From CAYONP01 sp964405335 (GTDB lineage: Bacteria > Armatimonadota > UBA10988): a DNA stretch of 44,542 nt. The DNA is taken from the NCBI GenBank assembly GCA_964405335.1, contig CAYONP010000045.1:1-44542 (forward strand), in the 5' to 3' direction. Below are positions 25,468-33,231 of this stretch, piece after piece (the stretch's first letter is position 1; every line of letters begins with the position of its first letter). The notes under the pieces were generated by a model. The model had not been told where the DNA came from, made no database searches, and saw only the letters and a program-made list of their open reading frames with translations. A program made the position numbers and the translations under genes.

Positions 25468-25490
25468 GGCGCATCGCAATGCGCCCTTAC
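25468..25490. terminator. Hairpin between convergent genes, REP-related variant
   Basis: Arms GGCGCAT (25468-25474) and ATGCGCC (25479-25485) with a CGCA loop, followed by CTTAC (25486-25490). It lies in the 56-nt gap between the lipoprotein stop (25435) and the stop of the UvrC-like gene (25492). On the minus strand it reads GTAAG plus palindrome, one base longer than the GTAG of the REP arrays, so it may be a decayed member serving as a terminator. Confidence 0.5.
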
Positions 25491-25491
25491 G

Positions 25492-26508
25492 TTACCCGTC
25501 GTGAGGGCGAGGTCCAGCCTTGACCGGGTAGGTCAGCTCGGCCTGGTCCTGCTCAGCCAGCCAGACGGCGACCAGGCGTAGCTCGTCGATCTCGTCGCCG
25601 GTCAACAGCCGGCCGCCGGCCGGGGGGTCCGCGACGAGGCCGGCCAGCGTCTGCTCAAATTCCTCGTCGCGCCGGTCGAGCGTGCCGCCGAACCGCCCGC
25701 TGAGAATGACCACCACCTGGTCACCGCGGCGCACCAGCACGTCGTGTCGGTCGATGGCGCAGCTCACGCGCTCGCGCCGAGCGAGGATGCGCGCCAGCTC
25801 GTCGATGCGCTGCTGCAGCTCGGCGGCGGCCTCATAGCGCAGCGCGTCGGACAGCTCGTCGCGGCGTTGCGCCAGCAGACCGAGCAGGCCGTCGGGCCGG
25901 CCGTGCAGCAGCGCCTCGGCCTGCTCCACCGCTCTCTGGTACTCGTCGCTGCCGCAGCTCTGGTCGCACGGCTTGAGGCACAGGCCCAGCTCGCCATACC
26001 AGCAGCCGGGGTGGTCGGCGCGGGGGTGCAGCCGACCGTCGCAGACGCGCAGGCGGGTGGCCCAGTGCACCGCGTCGGCCGCCAGGTCGGCGGTGCGGCG
26101 GCCGCGGAATGGGCCGTAATAGTCGGCGCCGTCGGCCGACGGGCGGTGAGTTACGGTCAGGCGCGCGAAGGGCTCGCGCCGATCGAGGCGCACGAACCAG
26201 AAGCCGCGATGCGACTTGAGGAAGACGTTGTATCGCGGCCGGCGCTGCTTGATCAGACGCGATTCAAGCAGCCGCGCCGCGAGGTCGCAGGAGACGGTCA
26301 GGTACCCGATCTCGCGCACCGCGCGGACCATCGCCCGCCGCCGGCGCGAGTGCTTGGCCGCCGGCGCGAAGTAAGACCGCACCCGCGCCCGCAGCGTGGC
26401 CGACTGGCCGATGTAGAGCAGCTCGCCGCGCCGGTCGTAGAACAGATAGACGCCCGGCCCGGCGGGCAGCCGGGCCAGCTCGTCGCGCGGCAGCCGGGCT
26501 TCGTCCAC
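25492..26508 (-). CDS. Short UvrC-like GIY-YIG nuclease with UVR motif
   Basis: 338-residue protein matching only the front of UvrC. The GIY-YIG domain has GVYLFYD (19-25) and LLYIGQSATLRARVRSYF (31-47). HRGFWFVRL and DYYGPFRGRR follow, as in UvrC. Next is a Cys cluster, CDGRLHPRADHPGC then LCLKPCDQSC, matching the UvrC region that holds an iron-sulfur cluster. A UVR helix pair comes after it (ALRYEAAAELQQRIDELARI). The RNase H-like 5' nuclease and HhH domains of full UvrC (about 600 residues) are absent, so it should cut only on the 3' side, like Cho. GTG 26508 starts 1 nt after the TAA of the DUF1080 gene; the longer in-frame ATG 26559 lies within that gene. Confidence 0.85.
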   Translation of the reverse strand: MDEARLPRDELARLPAGPGVYLFYDRRGELLYIGQSATLRARVRSYFAPAAKHSRRRRAMVRAVREIGYLTVSCDLAARLLESRLIKQRRPRYNVFLKSHRGFWFVRLDRREPFARLTVTHRPSADGADYYGPFRGRRTADLAADAVHWATRLRVCDGRLHPRADHPGCWYGELGLCLKPCDQSCGSDEYQRAVEQAEALLHGRPDGLLGLLAQRRDELSDALRYEAAAELQQRIDELARILARRERVSCAIDRHDVLVRRGDQVVVILSGRFGGTLDRRDEEFEQTLAGLVADPPAGGRLLTGDEIDELRLVAVWLAEQDQAELTYPVKAGPRPHDG

Positions 26509-26509
26509 G

Positions 26510-27166
26510 TTAGCCGCCGAGCGGCTCCAGGCGGACGTTGCGGAACTCGATCGGCGCACCTTCGGACTGCAGGCAGATCCAGCCGCTGGTCAGCTCGCAG
26601 TCGGTGGCGATGTTCATCACCCGGCCGTTGACGGTCAGCACCACGGTGTCGCCCGAGCAGACGATGTCGTAGCTGTTCCACTCGCCGGCGGGGTTCTCGT
26701 TGTGCGGGCCCAGCTTGGGCACGCGCCGGTCCTGCCCGCGCTCGCGGTGCTCGCGGAAGGTGGTGTCGATGATCCAGATGTCGCCGGCGCTGTGGTTTTG
26801 CAGTTGCGCCTCGATCATTTGCGGCCAGACCCGGTCCTCGCCATTGACGTGCAGTAGCACGCCACAGTTACCCGGATTGCCCGACCAGCGCCACTCGACA
26901 TGCAGGCGGTAGTCGCGGTACTGGGTGGTCGTCCGCATGTAGCCGACCGGCTGCCCGGCGCAGACAATCTTGCCGTCGGCGACCGACCAGGTGTTGGCCG
27001 GATCGGCGTTGGCGTCGGGCAGGAACAGCTTCCAGCCGTCCAGGTTCTCGCCGTTGAACAGCTCAATGGTCTCGGTCGGTGTCACCGGCGCGGCGTCGTC
27101 GGCCAGGCCGGCGCCGAGCGCGAGCAGCCCGGCGACCACGAGCAGCGCCCACTTGATCCGCATCAT
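26510..27166 (-). CDS. Exported DUF1080 protein (3-keto-disaccharide hydrolase-like)
   Basis: 218 residues with a signal peptide (MMRIKWALLVVAGLLALGAG) and a single DUF1080/PF06439 concanavalin-like domain: ELFNGENLDGWKLFLPD, YRDYRLHVEWRWSG, NCGVLLHVNGEDRVWPQMIE, GEWNSYDIVCSGDTVVLTVN and WICLQSEGAPIEFRNVRLEP. Members act on 3-keto-glycosides made by Gfo/Idh-type dehydrogenases; here the Gfo/Idh gene lies two genes upstream, a consistent context. ATG 27166 or 27163 are both preceded by GAGGAGGG; the second has the better spacing. It is followed without a gap by the unrelated UvrC-like gene. Confidence 0.92.
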   Translation of the reverse strand: MMRIKWALLVVAGLLALGAGLADDAAPVTPTETIELFNGENLDGWKLFLPDANADPANTWSVADGKIVCAGQPVGYMRTTTQYRDYRLHVEWRWSGNPGNCGVLLHVNGEDRVWPQMIEAQLQNHSAGDIWIIDTTFREHRERGQDRRVPKLGPHNENPAGEWNSYDIVCSGDTVVLTVNGRVMNIATDCELTSGWICLQSEGAPIEFRNVRLEPLGG

Positions 27167-27173
27167 GCCCTCC

Positions 27174-28082
27174 TCAGAAGTCGTCCGCGTCGGCGTAGGC
27201 CTGGATCAGGCCCTCTTCGCCCTCTTTGCCGCCGCGCGAGATGCCGTGCTCCATGCCGACGATGCCCTGGTACTCCCGGCTGTGCAGGTGGCGGAAGACG
27301 TTGCGGTAGTTGATCTCGCCGGTGCCCGGCTCGTTGCGGCCGGGGTTGTCGCCGACCTGGAAGTAGCCGATCTGCTCCCACGCCCGGTTCATGTTCGGGA
27401 TCAGGTTGCCCTCGCTGATCTGCTGGTGGTAGATGTCGAACAGGATCTTGCACGAGGGGCTGTCGACCGCCTCACAGATCAGGTAGGCCTGCGGGATCTT
27501 GGTCAGGAACAGGCCGGGGTGGTTGGCCCACCAGTTGAGCGGCTCGAGCACCATGACCAGCCCGCTCGGCTCGCAGATCGCGGCGCAGCGCTTGAGCAGC
27601 TCAATCACGTTGGCCGTCTGGTAGTCCCACTCGAGGTTGTTGGCATAGGCGCCCGGCACGACGGTGACCCACTTGGCATTGACCTTCTTGGCCAGCTCGA
27701 CGGCGGCAGTGAGGTCGGCGAGCACCTGCTCGCGCTGTTCATCGTTCGGGTTGGCGAAGTCGGTCGCGCCGAAGTTGCCGTGGGCGACAAAAACGCCCAT
27801 GGTCATGCCCAGCCGGGTCATCTCGGCGGCGATGGCATCCTGCACCTCCGGCGCGCGGTTGCGCATGCCGTTGTCTTCCCAGGCGGTGAAGCCCACCTCG
27901 GCGGCGAAGCGGAGCTGGTCGAGCGGGTCGTCGCCGGCGTGGTGCCGGAACATGCCGAAGTGCGGTGCATACTTGAGTTTGAACGCGTGCGTGGCCATTC
28001 GGCCCTCCCTGCGATCGGCGCGGACCGCGCCGGCAGCCGCCGCCGCGGCGACGCTCCCAGTGATGAAGGTGCGTCGTTGCAT
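27174..28082 (-). CDS. Tat-exported sugar isomerase/epimerase-like TIM barrel (Hyi-like)
   Basis: 302 residues. A twin-arginine signal (MQRRTFITGSVAAAAAAGAV) precedes an AP-endonuclease-2-type TIM barrel close to hydroxypyruvate isomerase. Metal ligands are expected in VLEPLNWWANHPG (Glu), ILFDIYHQQISEG (Asp, His), GDNPGRNEPGTGEINY and GMEHG (Glu). The in-frame Met at MATHAFKLKY would give a cytoplasmic form, so export is a prediction. It lies between the exported Gfo/Idh and DUF1080 genes on one strand, the trio known from 3-keto-sugar pathways, where the isomerase-like member probably handles the keto-sugar. Its SD-stop region TGAGGAGG also serves the next gene. Confidence 0.9.
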   Translation of the reverse strand: MQRRTFITGSVAAAAAAGAVRADRREGRMATHAFKLKYAPHFGMFRHHAGDDPLDQLRFAAEVGFTAWEDNGMRNRAPEVQDAIAAEMTRLGMTMGVFVAHGNFGATDFANPNDEQREQVLADLTAAVELAKKVNAKWVTVVPGAYANNLEWDYQTANVIELLKRCAAICEPSGLVMVLEPLNWWANHPGLFLTKIPQAYLICEAVDSPSCKILFDIYHQQISEGNLIPNMNRAWEQIGYFQVGDNPGRNEPGTGEINYRNVFRHLHSREYQGIVGMEHGISRGGKEGEEGLIQAYADADDF

Positions 28083-28095
28083 CGGGTATCCAGCC

Positions 28096-28126
28096 CCGCC
28101 GGCGGGCGGTGTCCGCCCGCCGGCGG
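28096..28126. terminator. Strong intra-operon hairpin
   Basis: Perfect 14-bp arms (28096-28109 and 28113-28126) around a TGT loop, filling most of the 50-nt gap between the Gfo/Idh stop (28133) and the isomerase start (28082), both on the minus strand. It has no T-tract and no adjoining GTAG. It could attenuate or stabilise the mRNA between the two genes; its position in front of the isomerase start makes a regulatory role plausible. Confidence 0.5.
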
Positions 28127-28132
28127 TTGGCT

Positions 28133-29392
28133 TCAGGTCAGTCGCGTCTGGCCCGGCACGGCGACCGGCGGCACCGGCAGCGGCCCGAAGTCGGGGTTGG
28201 CCGGGAAGGTGTCCTCGGTCGAGTTCAGAGCCTGGTCCCAGGTCACTTCCTGGCCGGTGTAGGCCGACATGCGGCCCATGATGGCGGTCAGCGTGCTGGT
28301 CGCCACGGCATAGGTCTCGTTCAGCGGCTCGCCCGCCCGGATGCTGGCCACCAGGTCGGTGTGCTCCTTGTCATACGGGTTGGGCTTCTCGCGGTTGCGG
28401 TAGTTCCACTCGGTCTCGCCGTTGATCCAGCCGCCCGGCCCGCTGGCGCCCTTGGTGCCGCGGACGAACTCGGCCACCCGCCCGGCGGTGCCGTCGATCT
28501 GCCGGCACATCGACATCACGCGCGCGCCGCTGGCGTACTCGTACTCGATGGCGAAGTGGTCGAAGATGTGGCCGAACACCGCGTCGGTGCGCACCTGCCG
28601 CCCGCCCATGCCGTAGGCCTTGACCGGATGATCGCCGATCACCCAGTTGGCCACGTCGAGGTTGTGCACGTGCTGTTCGACGATGTGGTCGCCGCTGAGC
28701 CAGGTGAAGTAGAGCCAGTTGCGGATCTGCCACTCCATGTCGGTCCAGCCGTCGCGCGGCTGGTGTGACCAGAGCCCGCCCTGGTTCCAGTAGACCGAGG
28801 CCGAGGTGACCTCGCCGATCGCGCCGTCGTGCAGGCGCTGGATGGTCTCGATATAGCCGAGATCATGACGGCGCTGCGTGCCGGCGACCACGCCGAGCTT
28901 GTTCTGCGTGGCCAGCTCACCGGCGGCCAGCACCTTGCGGATGCCCGGGCCGTCGACCGCGACCGGCTTCTCCATGAAGACATGCTTGCCGGCGGCGATG
29001 GCCGCCTCGAAGTGCTGCGGCCGGAACCCCGGCGGGGTGGCCAGGATGACCAGGTCGACACCGCTGGCAAGCACCCGCTCGAAGTTGTCGAAGCCGGTGA
29101 AGACCCGCTCGGGTGGCAGGTCGCACTGGTTCGCCCGCTCGTTGCGCAGCTTGTTGGCCAGGCCGTCGGCGCGGTCGGCGAAGAGGTCGCCGACGGCGGT
29201 GATGGTCATCCCCGGCGAACCGTTAAGGCAGTTCTCCGCCGCGCCCGAGCCGCGGCCGCCGCAGCCGATCACGCCGACCTTCAGGCTGTCGCCACCGGCC
29301 GCGTAGGCCCGCGAGGCGACCGCCGCCAGCGACGCCACCGCCACCGCGCCGCCGACAAACCCGCGGCGCGTCAGGTCATGCTCTAGGTTCAT
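28133..29392 (-). CDS. Tat-exported Gfo/Idh/MocA oxidoreductase
   Basis: 419 residues. A twin-arginine leader (DLTRRGFVGGAVAVASLAAV) is followed by a Rossmann motif GVIGCGGRGSG, LATPPGFRPQHFEAAIAAGK and the family EKP motif in VFMEKPVAVDGPG. The alpha/beta domain has WNQGGLWSHQPRDGWTDMEW and HIVEQHVHNLDVANWVIGDH with the conserved His-Asp residues. This exported subgroup oxidises sugars, probably at C3, with a tightly bound cofactor carried through Tat export. It is followed by the isomerase-like and DUF1080 genes, consistent with 3-keto-sugar formation and cleavage outside the cytoplasm. The SUMF1-domain gene ends 36 nt upstream. Confidence 0.93.
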   Translation of the reverse strand: MNLEHDLTRRGFVGGAVAVASLAAVASRAYAAGGDSLKVGVIGCGGRGSGAAENCLNGSPGMTITAVGDLFADRADGLANKLRNERANQCDLPPERVFTGFDNFERVLASGVDLVILATPPGFRPQHFEAAIAAGKHVFMEKPVAVDGPGIRKVLAAGELATQNKLGVVAGTQRRHDLGYIETIQRLHDGAIGEVTSASVYWNQGGLWSHQPRDGWTDMEWQIRNWLYFTWLSGDHIVEQHVHNLDVANWVIGDHPVKAYGMGGRQVRTDAVFGHIFDHFAIEYEYASGARVMSMCRQIDGTAGRVAEFVRGTKGASGPGGWINGETEWNYRNREKPNPYDKEHTDLVASIRAGEPLNETYAVATSTLTAIMGRMSAYTGQEVTWDQALNSTEDTFPANPDFGPLPVPPVAVPGQTRLT

Positions 29393-29428
29393 CGCTACCT
29401 CCGTTCATGGCCGACGCGCCCGCGACGG

Positions 29429-30301
29429 TCAGCCTCGCTCGCGCACCAAGCGAAACCCGACGAACTTGCCGTCGGACAGCCACCACCGACTCTTCGGGTT
29501 CTGCGGATCGGTCTCGTTCCATTTCGGCGTCTGGTAAGCCCGAGCACCGGGATGCACATCCTTCGGCTCATCCCAGAAACTGCCGCCGCAGAGCACCGGC
29601 CGGTCGTCCAACCCGTCTGCCCACTCACCCACATTGCCCAGCATGTCGAACAGCCCGAAGCCATTGGCCGCCTTGCTGCCGCAGGCATGTGCCTGGTCGT
29701 TGCTGTTGTCCCAGTGCCAGGCCACCGCCTCGAGCGCCTCGGCCGTCATCGCACCGCCGTCGCCGCCTCCCCGCGCCAGATACTCCCACTCCGCCTCGGT
29801 CGGCAGGCGATAGGCCCGGCCGGTCAGCTTGCTCAGCCAGGCGCAGAACTGCGTCGCGGCGTGGTGGCTGACGTGGAGCACGGGAAAGCCCTGGTGGCCC
29901 CAGCCGTGGTCGGGCGTGCCATACGGCGGACTGGGCCGCGAGGCCGCGTCGACGCCGGCGGCAATCTGCTGCTCGGTGAGGTCGAGCCGGAACATGAATA
30001 CATCGTACACATCCCAGGTGACCTCGAACTTGCCGGCCCACAGGTCGGGCACCGTGACGGTCACCGTCTGGCCGGCATGGGCCGGATCGGCGACCTCGAC
30101 GGTGCCGCCGCGGACCGGGACCATCTCGAACTCGGTCAACCCGTCGGCCAGCTCCTCGCGATAGGCGGTGAACTCGTCCGCGGCGCCCTGGCCGGAACCG
30201 GCGACGGCGAGACTCGTCAGCAGGATCAGCAGGCCGAGGGTCCGAACGCCTCGGGCCGGGCCGGGGTCGACGTTGCGGCGGTGGTTCAAGCTACTGGTCA
30301 T
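29429..30301 (-). CDS. Exported SUMF1/FGE-sulfatase-domain protein
   Basis: About 290 residues. A signal peptide (RTLGLLILLTSLAVAGSG) precedes a formylglycine-generating-enzyme-fold domain: FEMVPVRGGTVEVADP, KFEVTWDVYDVFM, PVLHVSHHAATQFCAWLSKL, YRLPTEAEWEYLARGG, GLFDMLGNVGEWADG, LCGGSFWDEP and VGFRLVRERG. The Cys pair that activates oxygen in true FGE is not present in the C-terminal region, so sulfatase activation is unlikely; a binding or structural role fits better. ATG 30301 is chosen; ATG 30355 is in frame. Either choice overlaps the 5' end of the divergent ApbE gene. It heads the five-gene minus-strand run that contains the Gfo/Idh gene. Confidence 0.85.
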   Translation of the reverse strand: MTSSLNHRRNVDPGPARGVRTLGLLILLTSLAVAGSGQGAADEFTAYREELADGLTEFEMVPVRGGTVEVADPAHAGQTVTVTVPDLWAGKFEVTWDVYDVFMFRLDLTEQQIAAGVDAASRPSPPYGTPDHGWGHQGFPVLHVSHHAATQFCAWLSKLTGRAYRLPTEAEWEYLARGGGDGGAMTAEALEAVAWHWDNSNDQAHACGSKAANGFGLFDMLGNVGEWADGLDDRPVLCGGSFWDEPKDVHPGARAYQTPKWNETDPQNPKSRWWLSDGKFVGFRLVRERG

Positions 30302-31220
30302 CCTTCTCGTCGCGCGCGGCGCGCCGGGCGATGAGCCGGGCCGCCACGCCTTCACTCAGGTGCATCTCGGCGTACCCGTTCGCCTGGTGGTCTATGATAC
30401 CTCCGCCGAAGCCGCCAAGACAGCCTGCCGCGCCGCCTATGCCACCGTCGCCCGGCTCGAGGACGTGTTCAGCGACTGGCGCCCGGCCAGCGAACTGAGC
30501 CGCCTCTGCGAGCAGGCCGGCGGGCCGGCGCAGCCGGTCGGGCCCGAGCTGTTCGGCGTCCTGCAACGTGCTGTCCAACTCGCACAAGCGACCGACGGGC
30601 GGTTCGATCCCACCGTCGGCCCACTGGTCCGCCTGTGGCGCCAGGCCCGCGAGAGCGGGCGGCTGCCCGACCCAGACGAACTGGCCGTCGCCCGACGGCT
30701 GGTCGATTACCGTTTGCTCCAGCTCGATCCGGCCGCCGGTACGGTGCGCCTGGCGCGCGCCGGCATGCGGCTCGACCTCGGCGCGATTGCCAAGGGCTAC
30801 ATCGTCGACCAGGCCCTGGCGACGCTCCGCGAACAGGGCATCGCCAGCGCGCTGATCGAGGCCGGCGGCGACATGCTCGTCGGCGACCCGCCGCCCGGCC
30901 GCGAGGGCTGGAGCGTGTCGATCCCCGACGTCGCACCGGGCGAGCCGCCGCGGACCGTGGTGCTGGCGAACCAAGCCATCTCGACGTCGGGTGACACGCA
31001 GCGGTTCGTCGAGATTGACGGCGTGCGCTACAGCCACATCGTCGATCCGCGCACCGGCTATGGCCTGACCACCCGCGTGGCGGCGACCGTGATCGCCGCC
31101 GATGCGCTGACCAGCGACGGACTGGCCACCGCCGCCTGCCTGCTCGACGAGGCGGCGGCGCAGCGACTGATTGCCGGCGTCGCGGGCGCCAGCCTCTACC
31201 GGCGGGTGGTCGGCGATTGA
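30273..31220 (+). CDS. apbE: FAD:protein FMN transferase
   Basis: About 315 residues. Periplasmic ApbE attaches FMN covalently to Thr/Ser of redox proteins using FAD and Mg2+. Visible family segments are LGVPVRLVVYDTS, VFSDWRPASELSRL, FDPTVGPLVRLW, MRLDLGAIAKGYIVDQAL, ALIEAGGDMLVGD, AISTSGDTQRFVEIDGVRYS and HIVDPRTGYGL. The last two form the FAD/Mg2+ site. A hydrophobic N-terminus (LRRWFKLLVILLVARGAPG) looks like a signal peptide and favours TTG 30273; GTG 30360 would drop it. The 5' end then overlaps the divergent SUMF1 gene by about 29 nt. No obvious flavoprotein target, such as an Rnf or Nqr subunit, is in the window. Confidence 0.9.
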   Translation: MRRWFKLLVILLVARGAPGDEPGRHAFTQVHLGVPVRLVVYDTSAEAAKTACRAAYATVARLEDVFSDWRPASELSRLCEQAGGPAQPVGPELFGVLQRAVQLAQATDGRFDPTVGPLVRLWRQARESGRLPDPDELAVARRLVDYRLLQLDPAAGTVRLARAGMRLDLGAIAKGYIVDQALATLREQGIASALIEAGGDMLVGDPPPGREGWSVSIPDVAPGEPPRTVVLANQAISTSGDTQRFVEIDGVRYSHIVDPRTGYGLTTRVAATVIAADALTSDGLATAACLLDEAAAQRLIAGVAGASLYRRVVGD

Positions 31221-31264
31221 CGGTCGGTCGGTCGCGCGGCTAGAATCGCGGCCCGGAGCAACTG

Positions 31265-31504
31265 GTGGGCGAGATCACGATCCGCCTCCGTGGCAATGTC
31301 GAGAGCGGCGAGCGGCAGGTCGTCGTCGAGTACGAGAGCGACCCCGATCGCACCACTCTCGAGCATGAGCAGCGGCACCGTGAGATTGTCGAGCTGCTCA
31401 TCCACGACGGCGTGATCAGCCGCGACGAGGTCGACCAGGTGGTCTTCGAGGAGCGCCGCCGCGAGCACCTCGACGAGCAGCGCGCCCGCGAGGGCCAGGC
31501 CTGA
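31265..31504 (+). CDS. Small charged protein coupled to downstream helical protein
   Basis: 79 residues from GTG 31265 with GGAG 6 nt upstream. The sequence opens with a strand-like stretch, GEITIRLRGNVESGERQVVV, then EYESDPDRTTLEHEQRHREI, and continues as a strongly charged helix to the end (VDQVVFEERRREHLDEQRAR). I do not recognise a family with confidence; the strand-turn-strand opening followed by an HEQRH segment recalls small accessory proteins of multi-gene conflict systems, but that is a weak impression. Its TGA overlaps the ATG of the next gene as TGATG, so the two proteins are made together and probably bind each other. Confidence 0.7.
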   Translation: MGEITIRLRGNVESGERQVVVEYESDPDRTTLEHEQRHREIVELLIHDGVISRDEVDQVVFEERRREHLDEQRAREGQA

Positions 31505-33231
31505 TGCCGACCGGCTGGCGCGAGGACGGGCCGGCCGGACCCAGCCCGATCACCGCCGTCGACATCCTGGCCTATGCGCGCGCCCGGCCGCGCGGTACCG
31601 CGCGCGAGCTGCTGGCCGCCCTCTGTTGCGTCGATGCGGCGCGCTGGACCGCCTACCCCGAGACGCTGGCCGGCGCCGACGCGCTGGAAGCCGAGCTGCT
31701 GGCCACCGGACTGGCGCCGAGCGACGACGGCCCGGGCCAACTGCTGGCCCACACGCTGGCCGCCCGGCGGGCGATCCGCGCGGCCGACCGACAGGCCGGG
31801 TATGACGCCGCGGCCGAGGTGCTTGGCTCGCTGCCCAGCGGCTATCCGTTCAAATCGCGCTGGCTGCACTGGCGCGACCTGTTCGTCGCCACGGGGCGGT
31901 GCGAGGCCTGGCAGTCGGTCCGCCGCCGGCTGGCCGCCGAGCTGCAGGCCGGCGGCGTACCGCCCTCCGAGACTCTGCCGGCCCTGCTTGGACGCCTCGA
32001 CCTGCGCCGCTGGCGGACCGAAACGCGGCTCTCGGCGCGCATGGAGGAGCAACTGCTGGCCGCGGTCGAGGCCGCCCTGCCGCTGCTGCCGGGCGACGCG
32101 GCGCGGCGCAGCTACCGCGCCGCGGCGGGTCGCGAGCTGGTCCGTCTCGGCGACGAGGCGCGCGGGGCCGAGTTGCTGCACTCGTCGGTCGAGGACCTGC
32201 GGACGCACTGGTCGCGGCCGGGCCGGCTCTACTCGCGCCCGGCGCCCGAGGCCGCGCTGTGGGCCCGCAGCGCCATCGAACGCGCCTCGGCCAGCCGGCT
32301 CGCCGGACGCGAGGGCCTGGTCCACCACGCCGTCCTGACCCTCTGCCACCTGGCCCGCCGGCACCGAGCCGAACACCTGCTGCGCGAGGCGCTCGACCCG
32401 GTGCCGCACCGCTTTGCCCGCCACGACGTGGCCGCCCACGTGCTGCTCGAGGGCGCGCTGGCCTGGCTCTGCTGCGGCAACCGCTGGCGCGGCCACGAGT
32501 GGTTCCTCACCGGCCTGCGGCAGCTCGGCCGGCAACCGAGCGGGCCGATGGCCGGCGAGGCGGGCCTGCGCGCGGTCGAGTGGGCCGCGCTCTCGGGCGA
32601 GGAGTCGGCGCTCGCCTCGGCCGGCGAGACGGCCCGGCGACTGAGCGGCCCGGCCAGCCTCGAGGTGCTCGCCGAGGTCGCCCGCGTGCGCAGCCTGTTC
32701 GGCGATGACGACGGCGCCTGGGAGCAACTCGGCGGCGTCTTTCGCCTGGCCCTCTCGCCCCGCGGCGAGAGCCCGGCACGGGCGCTGCTCGCCTGCGGCT
32801 CGACCCTGCTCGCCTGGGGACTGACCGGCAGCGGCCTGAGCCTGATCCGCGAGGCGCTGGCCGCCGGCCAGCCGCTGGCCCTCCGCCTACCCGCCGGACC
32901 CGGCGGCGACACGGTCGACCCCGACGAGGCGGCCCGGCTGCTGCGCGAGCTGCTCGGCGCCGGCATGGTTCGCCACGAGCCGGCGGCGACGGCCATGCGG
33001 ATGCTCTGCGCCCGCGGCCAGCAGAGCCTCGCGGTGGCCGCGTGGGAGGCGGCCAATGCGGCGATCGAGCGGCTCGACGCCGGCGGCTCGCGGCTGCGCG
33101 CCAGCATCCTGGTCGCCCGCAACCTGGCCGCCGGGATCTCGGTCGACCTGCGCGCCGACGTTGACCAGGCCCTGGCCGACGAGGCGGCGGCGATCCTCGA
33201 ACGCCTGCGCATCGATGACCCGCCGGGCTGA
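31504..33231 (+). CDS. Large helical protein of unknown function
   Basis: 575 residues, Ala/Leu/Arg-rich and predicted almost wholly alpha-helical. No signal peptide, transmembrane segment or enzymatic motif is seen. Regularly spaced helix pairs (AAGRELVRLGDEARGAELLH; HAVLTLCHLARRHRAEHLLR; LEVLAEVARVRSLFGDDDGA) suggest a TPR- or SEL1-like solenoid. The ATG sits within the TGA of the 79-residue gene (TGATG), a strong sign of translational coupling. It ends back-to-back with the LivG gene (TGATCA, no spacer). A scaffold or regulatory role is guessed from fold type only. Confidence 0.72.
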   Translation: MPTGWREDGPAGPSPITAVDILAYARARPRGTARELLAALCCVDAARWTAYPETLAGADALEAELLATGLAPSDDGPGQLLAHTLAARRAIRAADRQAGYDAAAEVLGSLPSGYPFKSRWLHWRDLFVATGRCEAWQSVRRRLAAELQAGGVPPSETLPALLGRLDLRRWRTETRLSARMEEQLLAAVEAALPLLPGDAARRSYRAAAGRELVRLGDEARGAELLHSSVEDLRTHWSRPGRLYSRPAPEAALWARSAIERASASRLAGREGLVHHAVLTLCHLARRHRAEHLLREALDPVPHRFARHDVAAHVLLEGALAWLCCGNRWRGHEWFLTGLRQLGRQPSGPMAGEAGLRAVEWAALSGEESALASAGETARRLSGPASLEVLAEVARVRSLFGDDDGAWEQLGGVFRLALSPRGESPARALLACGSTLLAWGLTGSGLSLIREALAAGQPLALRLPAGPGGDTVDPDEAARLLRELLGAGMVRHEPAATAMRMLCARGQQSLAVAAWEAANAAIERLDAGGSRLRASILVARNLAAGISVDLRADVDQALADEAAAILERLRIDDPPG

